Assembly (NCBI GenBank): GCA_907163375.1
Contig: CAJQUW010007256.1
Coordinates: forward strand, 186,001-250,000
Direction: 5' to 3'
Source of the DNA: Prostheceraeus crozeri
Taxonomy: Eukaryota; Platyhelminthes; Polycladida; Euryleptidae
DNA: 64,000 bases
The notes beneath the pieces are model-generated. The model did not search any database. It saw only the letters and a list, made by a program, of their open reading frames with translations, and was not told where the DNA came from. The first letter of the stretch is position 1. The number at the start of each line of letters is the position of its first letter. Below are positions 1 to 11,853 of the stretch, piece by piece. Both the position numbers and the translations under genes were made by a program.

Positions 1-3000
1 CCTAGCTTCGTTCATGACTCATAGCTGTGCTAGGGGTAAAAATTCTGTAAAAAAAAAGTTTTCAATTTCCATGGCCATCATAGAATTCAATCTAAATCTT
101 TTCTTGTCAGCTTCATCGTCACAATTAAAATATTTGCGACTTTCAGTTCGTTGCTGTCTGTATTTCATGACGAAAAGTACCGTCAAATGCAAAAGGAAGG
201 GTGCATCTTAACTTATAAAACTCATCAGTGAAATCCGAGATCTTAGTAGCTCATAGACTCAATGAACAGTTTTATGCAACTGATAATTAATGAGCTCATA
301 AAATTTCATTAGTTCACAAGATTTTATCAGTAAATTTTTGCTAGAAAGTAAATGTAGCTGCTGATAAAATTCTTTATGCAACAAGCAATAGCTTAATAGC
401 TAACATTATTAGTTACAAAGCTGCTTTTATGCAATGGACCCTTGGTTAATTCAATGGTCACAACTGTATTACAATTGAAAGCCTACGGATTAAACAACGA
501 AATCAGTCCTCATCAGAACTACAATCAATTACTCAAATTAGTTAAAATAATATTCTATTATAGATCAGTGCTGGGATGACTTTCATCATCGCATGAGGGA
601 TAAATTCAGTAATATTCAGTAATACCTATTGCATTTTCTCGGTCAGAAACCTGTCCGCTGTCCTCGTGAAAGTACCGAGGAAAGTAGCCTAGGAAAACTG
701 ACTCCAAAGCTGTGCGAACCGAACATCATCAAACATTATGAATCCCTTCAAGGACCCTTGCATCATTATCGGTTTGCGGCACAATATTTGATTATAGATA
801 AGGTTAAAGTTAAAAATTGATAAAATTCTTTTAAACATTTTGACAAATGCGCACTGCACTTTGCGATTCGCAAGTGAGATATAAAAACATGTAAAAAAAA
901 CCTCCTTAATTTCTCGCAAGTTTCTTCAATAACCTCCCATTTCCCGTGTAATAAATTCAGATGCACGGCGGGCATTACATGCGCAATGCGAACTATAATT
1001 TCGCACAAAGAGAAGGTAATAGATTAAACTGTCTATCGATTATTAATCTCTTTCACTTTGTCTATTCGCAAACATGTCCTCTCAACAATATCGTCTTGGG
1101 CCTGAAAGCTACTATTCAAGAGCGCTTTTCGAATTTCAGTCTTTCAACAGCTCTCAAACGTTCAACAACATAAAGAACTCTTCCGACTTAATTTTCGGAA
1201 AAAATGTTTATTGTTACGAGTGTGACTCTTCAAAGCAAATCCACTTGTATTCATGAATGAGACTTTATCACGATTCGAGGTACTGAATCCTGAGAATGTT
1301 GGCAACTATCAAAGCATAGCGATCAACAATCGCCAATATTCACAAAAATTGAGTTCTTTCAGAGGACTGAGGTTGCGAGAGAGAGACAGCCTTTGTTTAC
1401 GGCACGGAATCATCTCTAATGTACACATCTCGATCTGAAGCGGTAGATATACAATACAGTCATGAAATGATATTGAATTGAATAAGTACATGCTTGCTCT
1501 CTTCCATGAAACTACAACGCGGCGGCCAGGTGCAGTTATTCAGTTTTCGGGCCGGATTTTCAGTTTGAAAACCTGGTCTGCATCGATCAAACTTAGTCAT
1601 CATTTCAATATACTTCCAAATTATGCTTAATTATTCAATTATCTTATTTCACGACTCCTATGTTCAGAACTTTTTTTGAAGAAAATGGATGGAGCATGCA
1701 TTCATAATTCGAAAATATGGCCACAAATTTAATCGTCAAAATCTGATGGAAACGTGATGGTTTGAATGATGATCGATTATTTTTGTGTTTCTTTATTGGA
1801 ACGGGAATCAGAATATCACAGACAGTTGCATGGACAACATGTTAGTCAGTAAATATACTTTTCAAAATATATAATGATGGCCTACACTAAAATTATTATA
1901 AAACAGGAAGCAAGTGCATGCACCAAACTGACAATAATGGTTGTTGTTACAAAGTCTCGCCATGTAAGGAAAGAAAGAGTTACTCGTACCCAGTGGCGTC
2001 CCGTGCGCTCAGACCACAGGCCTTGGCTCGGCATTGGAATACTATTTCTATATCAGACATTTTTTATGTTACAACATTAATTTTCATAAAAGTTGAATTT
2101 TTAATAGCAATTTCCCAAACATTTTTTAAGGCCATGTGAATGTGCGTATGAAGGGTGATTGCCCATGTCTCTTAACCGCCTTACTCAAGGAACTGATTAC
2201 TATATCCCCTCTCTGTCCAGACCACATTTTCTCGAGAAAAAAAGGAGGCAATATCAACAGTTTCTTGCGTTTCTCACGGCCGGTCAGCCGCTCACATTTT
2301 TGAAATTTTGATGCATTAAAATGTCTTGTGTATTTCTGATTTTTTTCTGTGTGAATACTTTCAATTTTTATATCAGGTGTTGGCCTACCTTGCTTGACGA
2401 CTGTCATCTTTTCAGTATATTCCCTTTAGGACGAAAGGTGTGGTCATGATCTCATCTGCAGTACTAAACATAGTGTCACATCAATCACGTAAAAGCAAAT
2501 TATGGAATTCTACCGAATCTGGGTGCTCGAGTCAGATGCATTACTCTGCATTCATTGGAGAACGCTCATCATCTGATCACAGTCTTGTCTGAACGTCAGT
2601 TATCTGCTACTGTTGACATAGTGGCCTCTCTGACAGAAAGCGAATCCAGGAACAATTGGGTTGCGCTTCCCTTACTATATTTAGATACCGCGCCTCGATC
2701 AAGAATCGCGTAGAATTTCATTGCAAAAATTGGAGAAGGCAAAGCATTATGTCTATCGGGGAAGCCAATATTGACGTGGGCGCGTGCGCTTACTGCCTCA
2801 CACGCACACAACTCTCTTTCGCTCTGTCTGAACATCAATGCTCCGTCTGAACACACGAACAGCTTGTGTGTCTAATTGTTCGAAGAAAACAGCTGTGACT
2901 CGAGCACGTGCTGCAAAACTGTTCAGTGAGATTGAGCGTCTGACTTTGAGACGGAAAGCTGTGCACAGCTATCACGAGAAGCTATCGAATTTAAATGAAT

Positions 3001-4833
3001 GATGTCACTTCATTTTTATCATTGTTGGAAAATTATTTTTGAGGATGCGCCGAAGGCCTCGCAGGTACGGAGAAGACGCCACTGCTCGTACCATATGTCA
3101 GTTCTGATTGCCGGAATAAGAAAGTGTTAAAGGGCTTAACACATCATTTCCTACCCTAATATACATCTCCGCAATCCCAAGTTAAGCAGTTATAGTTCAA
3201 TTCTAGTTGAGCAAATGCACCTCAAATTACAGCTCCATTATAATTGCCTTCTGGATACCAACGAGAAATAATACCATGACCTCGATTATCGAGACGTTTT
3301 CAGATGTTGGTCTGTTCTTGATTCCCCCCGTTAATCAAGAGACAAGCGTAATCCATAGGCGAACGAATAGCTGCTGCATAAATTTCATGCAATGATTCTT
3401 CAGAGGTGAGGTATTTTATTTGCACGATATGTGATAGCGCTATGACCATTTGACTCTTAAAAACTCAACTTGAGAACTCCAATTCAGTTGATCATTGAAA
3501 GTAATCCCAGATGTGACTGCTCTTGGACCGTGCTTGAGCAAAGTAAGACCGGTCAGTAAGCAATGCCTTCTAACGAAATGTCAAAACTGAATGCAAGCCT
3601 GAAGAAAAGGCAAGCATCAGCGAGAACAAACGCGTGGTTCTTTGTTCAACCGTACTTTTGACTCGCATCCACTCCGAAATTCTGTCAAAACTCGCACAAA
3701 ATGTTTTTCATGACTTCTCTTATGAGGGAAGCACACATGAAAAGTGAGGATCTTTGGCACGAATCAGTTGGTTGGAGGGATTTCATGTCCTGATACTAAA
3801 GAAAAACGCCTTTTCGTGCGCCCTTTTTCTTACCATCAGGACATGGGACACCTGCAACCAAATGAGGGAGCACATATCTATCAATCCAGTGGTAGAATTG
3901 TTCAAATCATGTGGACGGCAAGTGTCAGGGAACCTCATACCCTAACTATGATTTAAAACATTTTAAATGTTTAGAGGTGTTTTTATGCATTTCAAATATC
4001 TTCTTGCTTGTTGGGTTTTGGTCTAGACAGTTTTATTCCAACATTTGGCATCGATTACTTTCAATTGTAAAACTATCCAATGTCTCGTCAACCTCAGAAT
4101 TGGTAAATAAAGCAACAGTAATGTCTATTGTTGAGCGCAAGTTTTCCAAGTTGCATGCATTTCCTGACAGCTCTTCAATTTTCTAAAAGTATTCTTTTAA
4201 GAATTATTAAAAATTTTCTTCGTATTCGCCTCTCTAGTATACCATGGATAGACAATAAGATTGCTGCCTCGCTTGTCTTCAGCTGTACACATCAAATGCC
4301 TAGCATCACTCAATAAAATATGAAATCAAATGAAAACCCCTTTTGCGATGATGAAAAATCTAATGTCTTTAAACACGATGTTAACATGATCAAATAATGA
4401 CGTTCACATTTGCATCAGTTGTTTTTGAAAATTCACATGATGATAAATTTTCGACAGAAAATCTTCCATCGTCAGACATTATGATTTAGCTAACCTTTGA
4501 TGGCAGGTCCATGGCCTTGTACACAGCCGAAATGCATCGCATTTGACCATAAGATCTGGTTTCTCTGCTAACAAAGGTTATCCTTCTTTCCACTTGGTTA
4601 TAATGATGCGTTTAATGATACCTGACCGTATACGAACGATAAAACGCCACATTTTCGGGAGTTAAACGATAGGTAACGTACGGACACTCCGTTTTCATCA
4701 ACTCAAGCAAAGATATTCATGTAACCTCATGTTACTGACATTATTCATTAAGTAATACAAATTATATTTTAAATCTACTCAGAGCACAATTCAGCTGTCA
4801 GGTTTCAATCGAAAACAACCATGACTCACTTAC
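1..4833. other. No recognisable gene; probably SYF1 intron or flank
   Basis: Only short open frames occur here and none resembles a known protein. The SYF1 exon at 4834-5010 ends in a good donor, so its next exon lies further left, either unseen in this stretch or beyond the window edge. The stretch is AT-rich apart from a GC-richer patch at about 2680-2960. I looked on the minus strand for the next SYF1 repeat (the conserved W-C-S-L-A-D-Y-Y region) and did not find it. Confidence 0.5.
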
Positions 4834-5010
4834 CATTGGATTCTTGCAAATTAATTCACACAATTCTTTCCATAACGTGTGTTTAGAGCGACCACGCTTG
4901 CTAACAAAGTCTTCGTCGTCGATTATATCCCGAAGTAACATAGCTGCCTCATTTAAATCTCCATGAGTCATCAGCGCGTCAATGAATCGCTCTGTATCGT
5001 CACGAGCAAA
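4834..5010 (-). CDS. SYF1 (XAB2): SYF1 exon 3
   Basis: 59 codons between a TTTTTGCAG acceptor and a GTAAGT donor, phase 0. It contains DLNEAAMLLRDIIDDEDFVS and HTLWKELCELICKNP, matching human XAB2 (RLDEAAQRLATVVND, LWHELCDLISQNP). The residues just before this block are less conserved. Confidence 0.9.
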
Positions 5011-8000
5011 CTGCAAAAATGGGGTCTGAATAAGATTACAGACAGGGAATGACCAAAATAAATTCATTCATACCATTGTGCAAATTCAGGAATTGATTAA
5101 TAAAACCAAATAATTACAAATAATTGAATTACTTCATACATTCTCATACATCCTATTGGCAAAACTTGAATAATTTGTATAGAAAGGCAAGTGCAAAGCA
5201 CCGATTCATACATTTCAAGACAAAGAGACAGTTATAATCAGAACACGAGGCCTTTCGTCGTGTGTTGACGCGGAACTCGTGTTAATCAGAGGAATATAAC
5301 TTAATAACATGCAGTGTGAGACAAGGACAATAACATGGACGGCAAGTGGACAGCAATCAATGCTATTGCCATGGCAACCCGAGGCCAATCACAAACTGCT
5401 TATGGACACACAGGTCAGGAGCAATCGCTTGAATGGCCAGAGCCTCCATGAAACAAAGCAAACTTCTGACATCGGATCGACACCAAATCTTGCAGCGCTC
5501 TCTGACACCTGAGAGGTCACATCCATTGGCAAGTAAATGGCGAGCAATAGAGGTCTCGGTACTTCTATTCTTCCCCTCCCCCCCCCCATTTCTGTTGTTG
5601 ATACCCGGAAGTGCTTCATCGTCAACGATCTTCTCTTGCTCCTACTTGTTCTCACTGACGTGGCATAGCGTTGAGTGTGTAAAACTCCTCTTATCTGACT
5701 TGTAGAACATTTACAGCCTCAGAATTAGACAACTGCTCGTCATTTGTCTGTAGACAGCAATCACACGAAGTTCATGATCACAGCTGTACCTTGTATTCTA
5801 TCTGAGTATCCAAGGGACCAGTCCTTCATCCCAGGGTTCAAGTATGACTTCACAGTCGTATCGTAGTGTCACTCAGTGACAGATAGTCTATTCTAAACCC
5901 AACGTGACCAACTTTGGCAAAATTTGATGATTTTGGAAAACTTGAAAGATGTGGGGGGGGAAGAATAGAAGCAGCAAGCTCTCGGGCAAAGGCTTGGATC
6001 GAGGAGGAGCACTCCTCCCTTCCAACAACCACTTGGGTATATACTCCTTGACCCGTTCACCCAATGATCTTTCCGTTCTGCCAATGTACTTGCTACAGCA
6101 AGCGCACTCAAATTTACCTGCAATTTACTTGCCAATGGATGTGACGTCTAAGGTGTCAGAGACCGCTTTAAGATTTGGTGTAGATCCGACGTCAGAAATG
6201 TGCTTTGTTTCATGGAGGCTCTGGCCATTCAAGCGATTGCTCCTGACCTGTGTGTCCATAAGCAGCTTGTGATTGGCCTTGTGTTGCCATGGCAATAGCA
6301 TTGATTGCTGTCCACTTACCGTCCATGCTATTGTCCTTGTCTCATACTGCATGTTATTAATGATAAAAGTCTTAAATGATAACACGTCTTTCCCAAATCT
6401 TTCTTCTATTTTTCTTCAACCGGTTTCAATTGACGGTCAGATAACTGCCGTCAATCTTCGTCAGGAAGTTGTATAAGAAATATTACAATTAACATCTGAT
6501 GGACAATTTTCAAAATTATTTTGTAACATAGCATACATAGTGTCAAGAGGATATAGATGCACACAAAAGAGAGGTTAGCACTTTGCATAGTGGGATGTCA
6601 TAGCATTTCTCAAAGACATTATTGGTCATAGCACACCATAGGAGCTTTAGGCTCAAAAATAGGAGACCTCTGAGAAACATGTTGCATGTTCGACCCATGT
6701 GGCCAATCCGTCATTAGTTGGGTGATGAATTTTAGTTCTTCAATTTTTCTTTCTTTATCTTTTCCGTTTAATTGTTTAAGAATTGACACTTTCATTTCAG
6801 AGTCATTATGGCTGTGTTGCACACAATGGAAAGATACAACTTTTGTTTCATCTTTATGATTAACATCGTATCGATGTCCATTTAATCTTTCCCTTATAGT
6901 TCTACCTGACTCGCCAATATACAAAAAATTGCAATTATGTCAGGTGTCAATATCCTCTTGACACTATGTATGCTATGTTACAAAATAATTTTAAAAATTG
7001 TCCATCAGATGTTAATTGAAATATTTTTTCTTATACAACTTCCTGACGAAGATTGACGGCAGTTATCTGACCGTCAATTGAAATCGGTTGAAGAAAAATA
7101 GAAGAAAGATTTGGGAAAGACGTGTTATCATTTAAGACTTTTATCATTAACCTATTGAATCGCTAGTCGATCCGTCTTTTTGAGCTGTTTTCCTGAAATT
7201 GAATAACTGCATGTTATTAAGTTATATTGCTCTGATTAACACCAGTTCCACGTCAACACGCGACTTAGAGCGGACGGGAGGCCTCGTGTTCTGATTTCAA
7301 ATGTCACTTTGTCTTGAAATATATTAATCGGTCCTTTGCACTTGCCTTTCTATACAAATTATGCAGCGGGTCAAAAATTGAATATTGAATCTGTCATTAA
7401 ATAATTGTAGCAAATGGATTGCTGTCTTACCTTCACATAACGCCGAAAAACTCGCAAAAACATCTCATGAGCGCCTTTCGCATGCATTTCGGCGAATTTG
7501 AGATATAAAGGCCAAATTCTATCGTGTTGAGTGATGGGCAAAGCTCTCAATGCACGATCAAATGCTTGTCGTGTGCGAGTGACCCGTCCTTGATTCATGA
7601 GGAACGTTGTGTAATCCATCCAAATACGAGGCATCTAAAAAAGACAATGTCCATCATCTGCGTTTATTCAACATCGTCTTCAAGGTGATATTCTGAAAAT
7701 TTATTATTTGTAAGAAATAGGAACTTTCGAAGTATGAAACGCGGGATACTGTCATGATAGCCAAATCTCGAGGGAAATGCAACGATTCGCAACTAAAAGA
7801 TTAAATTTTTAAAGGAAGTTGACAAATATTCTAAATTTCAATTTTATTGGTTCATGACTTCTTAAGATTTATATTAGAAGCTGCTTGCATAATATTCATT
7901 TGCATCAAATGTTAACAGCTTCTCATCGAAGTCACAAGAAAACAGAAATAAAAACTGTATCTGACAATCAATGAAGCGTGAAGAAAGGTAGAGGGGTAGA

Positions 8001-8812
8001 AAGGTAGAGAGATGAGGGTTCGGAAAACACTCATCAAAAGTTGTCAGCTAAATATTTCAGATGACAGCATGATGGAATAAATCATTCTTCCCAGAACACT
8101 TTTATGGCAAACACCACTTATCTCGCCCACTGCACATCGACACACGCACGCCATCGATCGAGGCTACCCGGTAATCGTGACATTTTGCTTGTGTACATCA
8201 CGTTTGTGCGTTTTGAGCTCCAAATACACAAAGAGTCGTCTGCTTGTCCACACATCTCAAATGTAATTTAAGATTCAGATCTTGGAGCTGGATTCTATCC
8301 ATGTGTTCCATCAAAAATCAACAGGATACAAGCAAACAGGCGTGGGAAAATTACTTCGACTGTATATTTTCGTAAAAATGAACTTGCTGCCTCTAGACGA
8401 GATTTTTCTTTGGTCATCTTATTGGCAATGAAGACATGAAATTTACTACATTTTCACAAAATATATGAAAATCATAGAATTTGATACTTTCATGCACATT
8501 GATTACTTCATGACTTACCTTATGCATAAACACAAGTCCACGCTCGTGAGCGTTGTTAACTTCATTGAACTCAGGATCAGTTGGACATCTGCCACGTACA
8601 TAACTCCTTCTTGACCTTAAGTAGCCGTACCAAAGTTTGTAACTACCAGGCAACTGCTTCAAAGCGCGTTCGTACACAACATTGAGAGCCACCCTGTTCT
8701 CATTCTTTTTTGAGTCGATATACCGAAGCCAAGACTTCAATGTGTACGGATTACGTAGGATATCCTCCTCATAAGGCAGCTCATCTTCGGTCTGAAATGG
8801 CAATTGAGACAT
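4834..8812 (-). CDS. SYF1 (XAB2): Pre-mRNA-splicing factor SYF1/XAB2, N-terminal part (three exons, 3' end missing)
   Basis: SYF1/XAB2 is a nuclear scaffold made of half-a-TPR (HAT) repeats. It belongs to the Prp19-associated (NTC) spliceosome complex, and in mammals also acts in transcription-coupled repair. I join exons 8519-8812, 7431-7634 and 4834-5010. All junctions have GT-AG signals and phase 0. The product runs LPYEEDILRNPY, then GSYKLWYGYLRSRR, then PRIWMDYTTFLMNQGRVTRT, ALRALPITQHDRIWPLYLKF and DEDFVSKRGRSKHTLWKELC, which follows human XAB2 residue by residue through the first HAT repeats. The ATG at 8812 gives a plausible short N-terminus. A TTTCAG just inside it (8792-8797) could instead be an acceptor for an upstream first exon. 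Roughly 600 residues of the family are missing to the left. The second intron carries nested Penelope-like elements. Confidence 0.93.
5893..6141 (-). pseudogene. GIY-YIG endonuclease fragment of a Penelope-like element
   Basis: Minus-strand translation gives KFECACCSKYIGRTERSLGE, then RVKEYIPKWLLEGR and a proline-rich tail. This is the GIY-YIG module (here KYIG) that follows the reverse transcriptase in Penelope-like elements, including the downstream arginine and the conserved PKWLL motif. The frame degrades after the tail. The same family is represented, more decayed, at about 10800-10930 and 30180-30310. Confidence 0.7.
6414..6471 (-). ncRNA. Hammerhead-ribozyme-like motif, sense copy in the Penelope pLTR
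   Basis: On the minus strand the order is CTTC (stem I), CTGACGA (core), stem II ATTGACGG/CCGTCAAT around an 11-nt loop, GAAA (core), ACC/GGT (minimal stem III), TT, GAAG (stem I). This matches the hammerhead order CUGANGA, stem II, GAAA, stem III, NUH, and hammerheads are known from Penelope-like repeats. One deviation is an extra A after CTGACGA (a bulge, or a G-U closing pair after it). The triplet at the cleavage site would be GUU. The stem III has no loop, so activity would need the dimeric form described for such short hammerheads. Not tested. Confidence 0.5.
6619..6960 (-). pseudogene. GIY-YIG endonuclease C-terminal fragment (Penelope-like)
   Basis: The readable frame gives HNCNFLYIGESGRTIRERLN, then GHRYDVNHKDE..VSFHCVQHSHND.EMKVSILKQL and ER.IEELKFITQL. 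LYIGESGRTIRERLNGH is the GIY-YIG core with its catalytic-region arginine. A histidine- and cysteine-containing segment and an EE..FI motif follow, as in Penelope-like proteins. A TGA interrupts the frame just upstream of the GIY-YIG core (about 6942). It diverges clearly from the outer element's GIY-YIG, so two Penelope families are nested here. Confidence 0.8.
7039..7093 (+). ncRNA. Hammerhead-ribozyme-like motif, inverted copy
   Basis: This is the second copy of the motif, in the other arm and on the other strand. Core CTGACGA (7043-7049), stem II 7052-7059 with 7071-7078, GAAA 7080-7083 and stem I CTTC/GAAG are identical to the first copy. Stem III reads ATC/GGT instead of ACC/GGT, so this copy has a weaker third stem. 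Confidence 0.45.
7431..7634 (-). CDS. SYF1 (XAB2): SYF1 exon 2
   Basis: 68 codons, flanked by a TTTTTTAG acceptor and a GTAAGA donor, phase 0 at both ends. It encodes the PRIWMDY..FLMNQGRVT..RALRALPITQH..IWPLYL block, the best conserved part of the family. Confidence 0.93.
7635..8518. other. SYF1 intron 1, no feature seen
   Basis: This is intronic DNA between the two best exons. I see no repeat, RNA gene or open frame of note. Confidence 0.6.
8519..8812 (-). CDS. SYF1 (XAB2): SYF1 exon 1 (or exon 2 from 8791)
   Basis: It reads from ATG at 8810-8812 to a GTAAGT donor just after 8519 and ends in phase 0 after the FMHK motif. If the internal TTTCAG is used as acceptor, the exon is 8519-8791 (91 codons) and the true start lies upstream. 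It covers the conserved LPYEE entry motif and the first HAT repeats. Confidence 0.88.
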
Positions 8813-10103
8813 CCGGGTGTCATATATCTAACCAGTACTGCTAATCTCACTGCAGCCTACTGTAACAGTTGTTGTTATCAGGGAGTTCGACGATCATCTG
8901 AGCAGGAGTGTCGTGTAAAACTGTAATGAGATGATAGCGGGGACCCAAAGTCATTCGATTTGTAAATTTATAGGTAGTGGGAGCAATAGACGTCCACAAG
9001 CTATTGCTACCACTTAAATATTTCTGTCAAAAAGTGAATTTCATGTATAGTTGGTTGGTTTGATATGCATTGTGTGAATTGTACATGAAGATTCAGCATT
9101 TCAAGAATCAAAGTGGTTGTGATAGTGTTGAGTGCATATTTAAAACTTTTAAGTGGCGGCAATAGCCTATGGATAACAATATCCATCACCACTCGCATCC
9201 TTATGAGGAGGAGGCAATTTTCAGTTCATACTCAGCCAGTGGCGTGTGTGTTGTAATTTGTGTTGCAGTTCGGTCACACATCGTTGTCTAACCACATTCA
9301 GTGAGGAATGCCTAGCTGTCTTCTTTGATAATGATCGGAAGGACCAACATAATTGATAAAATTTCCGTGCAATGGAGTAACATTTTTCTTATTTCTGTAA
9401 GGTATTAGGAATTCATTTTGCCCATTTACTAAGTTCCAGCATGGACCATCGTGTTGAATTAGTCCGTAATTCTAGCAAACTGAAGGAGTTGAACAATATA
9501 ACTCTGTGGGTTTGAATTTGATAAAACACACATCAAACAAAGGAATTAGTCAACGCTATTCAGAAAAGTTTTCATCTTAAAAGTCATCACTGAGTTTGAT
9601 CATGAGTTAAAGGTAATATTTTTATTTTTTACATCATCAATTATGAAAGCACAAATTCAAGATGAAATTGCGAATGAAAATACACAAGGCATGTAAATCA
9701 AAATAATTGGTCAATGCGCTTACGATATCATTTAGATGAATTATGGGTCATCTAGAAAGATAGTTGTGGACCAAAGATCATCTCCAACTTCAGTTTACAA
9801 CTTGAAGCATGAAAAGTACTGATTTTGTAGAATAATTGAAGATAATTGCTTTAATTACAGCTAATGTGTTGAGGACATAAAGCTCTTTGTATAATCGCTT
9901 AAGCGATTTTGTGGCCATTCCGGGAGAATTTGGATAGGCTATATCTTAACAAGCGCCTCTGGATTTTGGAGGAATAAAAACCTTTGGAGTTGCCCAACGT
10001 TCCGAAGACCTTTAATTGAGCAACTGAAATATTCATGCAATGCTTATACACACAAAATATTGAAATATTATAAACATTAAGATATTTTTGATAATATATG
10101 ATA
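8813..10103. other. Intergenic or SYF1 upstream DNA
   Basis: It lies between the putative SYF1 start and the duplication boundary. It would hold the SYF1 promoter and possibly a short first exon. I found no convincing TATA box or exon. The last 100 bp are extremely AT-rich. Confidence 0.5.
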
Positions 10104-10789
10104 TTTTATATATAAAAATAATAGAAATATATAACATATTATAAAAACGAAAATACCGAGATTTTCCAATTTTAGAGTTGGGATAATATACATGTAAGTG
10201 GTTCTTCAAATTGGAATCGAATTCGGCATCGGAACCGGTTCTCTGAGATTCGGGACCATAGAGCAAGTATATTAGCTAGAGTAGCAAGTCAGTATTAACT
10301 AATGTCAGTATTCCTAATGTGTATACAGTTCCGATTTTATTAAATGAACTCGAATTGAACTCATGGGTATTGCTACCAAATGTGAGAATAAAACATGCAA
10401 TACGTAATACGAATCTACAAATCTTGCGAGAGGAAGTAATTAAGTCAGAAAGTAAAGTAAACAGCTAGCAGAGACGAAGGAAAAATAGTCCATCCTTTCG
10501 AAGACATAGGTCAGGATTCAACTTGCGAGTGGATGCACTTTCGGTGATAATGGCAAGTGTTTTTTTATTCGATAGGAATGAATATCTCACATTTCAGTAA
10601 ACATGCAGGAGTAAGTTATGAAAAAGAATTATGTAAAAATTATAGTTTTGCGAAAAAACAATCACAGTTATACACGGATTAGCAAGCAAGCTGATGGCAA
10701 ACTGTAGGATGTGACTTCACATCTTGAACATCTTGAATCTTTGGTCATTTTTCTGAAGTTCGCTGTTCTTGCTAGATTCAGTCGGATGT

Positions 10790-11475
10790 CGGTTGAAGGC
10801 GGATTGTGGAGGAACTTTTGACTTTGGTCTCGAGTTTGAAATCAGCAACCATTTTGGAATATGCTCCTTCTGTCTGGTGGCAAAACATCTCTCACTTTCC
10901 CAATATATCTTACCATTTGAAGTCGCAGATAATGCGAGGCTGTAGGTTAAGTGGGATGATGTCTTTCAATCAGTTGGGAGCCAGCAACCGAGAGTGATAT
11001 GTTGGAATCGATTTCTTTGCAATTATCTCACTTATTTGACCGCAATATTGCACTTCGAAGAAAAACTTTTTCTTTTCAACCAAGATAGGTTTCTCAGGTG
11101 AAGGCTTGGAATGTCTACATATCGGGATGGATAGCCGTTGCGGGCTAGGATATTGCGAATGAAGGTCAGCTCTTTCTCAACATGTTTCGCCGAGCACAAA
11201 TATCTGGCACGGTAAAAGAATATTCTGATGAGATTTCGTTCGTATACTTTCGGTGAAATGGACTTATAATGATTATGCAGTCCTGTGAATGTGTCTTTGC
11301 GACGAATCGATGTCAAAATGCTACCATCACATTTGCGGTGTAATTGAAGATCCAAGAAGTGGTGAGCAGTCTTCTTTGTGAAGATAAGAGCATGATGTTG
11401 CTCATTGAACTTCCGGAGAAGTATTAATTGTGAAAAATGAAAGTGACAGTGAGATTCTTCCCGGAAGTTCAATGA
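10790..11475 (-). pseudogene. Penelope-like element remnant (RT tail plus decayed GIY-YIG), copy A
   Basis: The 146-codon minus frame 11032-11472 contains HHFLDLQLHRKCDGSILTSI, then RRKDTFTGLHNHYKS and NILARNGYP. This is the FLD.....DG.l.TsvyrKpT.Tg..l..nS.hp signature at the C-terminal side of Penelope reverse transcriptases. Downstream, about 10800-10930 reads SERCFATRQKEHIPKWLLIS, a decayed GIY-YIG. Stops separate the two. The 5' end (11400-11475) is a 16-bp inverted repeat (ctcattgaacttccgg and its complement), marking a rearranged truncation point. Confidence 0.7.
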
Positions 11476-11559
11476 GCGTGGCTATGGAAGAATCATTCAG
11501 TTTTCACTTCGTCAAACATCTAAATTTAACAAAATTCAAACGTTTTTCAATTAAAGCAG

Positions 11560-11853
11560 TTGTGGTGCAATTACGATGAACTCGAAGACATTCATTCTTC
11601 AGTAAGCCTAAATTCATTTAATGTGAAAATGATGCAAAGCTATCCTAAGATAAAGGATGACCACTGTGTGAAATTGGAAGAAAGGGAACTTAAACACGAA
11701 TTATTCGTGAAAGAAATCACATCCAAAAACGGAATCTTGGAATCAACACCATACTACCTTGTACTCAACTGCAAAATCAGTAGGCTACAAAACCGCTATG
11801 GCTATGCTTATACTTCATCAATTTTTCATTCTGACTTTGCTTGGTGTTTGTAA
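11560..11853 (+). CDS. Small open frame kept identical in copies A and B (97 codons)
   Basis: The frame begins MWCNYDELEDIHSS and ends HSDFAWCL. The copy at 30917-31210 encodes the same protein without any change. I recognise no domain. Identity may reflect only the young age of the duplication, because the surrounding DNA is also nearly unchanged. It overlaps the frame at 11798-11989, and at most one of the two is real. Confidence 0.2.
   Translation: MWCNYDELEDIHSSVSLNSFNVKMMQSYPKIKDDHCVKLEERELKHELFVKEITSKNGILESTPYYLVLNCKISRLQNRYGYAYTSSIFHSDFAWCL

Larger units (their letters stand above)
6361..7205 (-). mobile_element. Inner Penelope-like element, nested, with inverted pLTRs and 15-bp target duplication
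   Basis: This 845 bp insertion interrupts the right arm of the outer element. The 15-bp sequence actgcatgttattaa occurs at both edges (6346-6360 and 7206-7220) and once at the matching position of the uninterrupted left arm. Inside are two arms in inverted orientation (about 6361-6558 and 6943-7155) around a GIY-YIG reading frame on the minus strand. Each arm contains a hammerhead-ribozyme-like motif. The element is 5'-truncated, with no reverse transcriptase. Confidence 0.8.
5165..7345 (-). mobile_element. Outer Penelope-like element remnant with inverted terminal repeats
   Basis: The left arm (about 5165-5538) is repeated as reverse complement at about 6121-6360 and 7221-7345. The right arm is interrupted by a second element (6361-7205). 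Between the arms the minus strand encodes a GIY-YIG nuclease fragment typical of Penelope-like retroelements. Inverted terminal repeats around a 5'-truncated body are a known Penelope arrangement. It lies in SYF1 intron 2 in the same orientation as the gene. No reverse-transcriptase domain remains, so the copy is dead. Confidence 0.7.

Noticed and set aside
3060..3240. 5S rRNA-like fragment (cccaagttaagcag)
   Set aside because: Only about 14 bases resemble 5S rRNA; no wider match or structure.
4500..4560. Further SYF1 exon on the minus strand (CISAVYKAMDLPSK-like translation before a GTTAGC)
   Set aside because: Does not align with the part of SYF1 expected next, and the donor is weak.
5580..5600. 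C-rich tract as a regulatory site
   Set aside because: Lies within decayed Penelope sequence and pairs with a G run at 5950; more likely part of the element.
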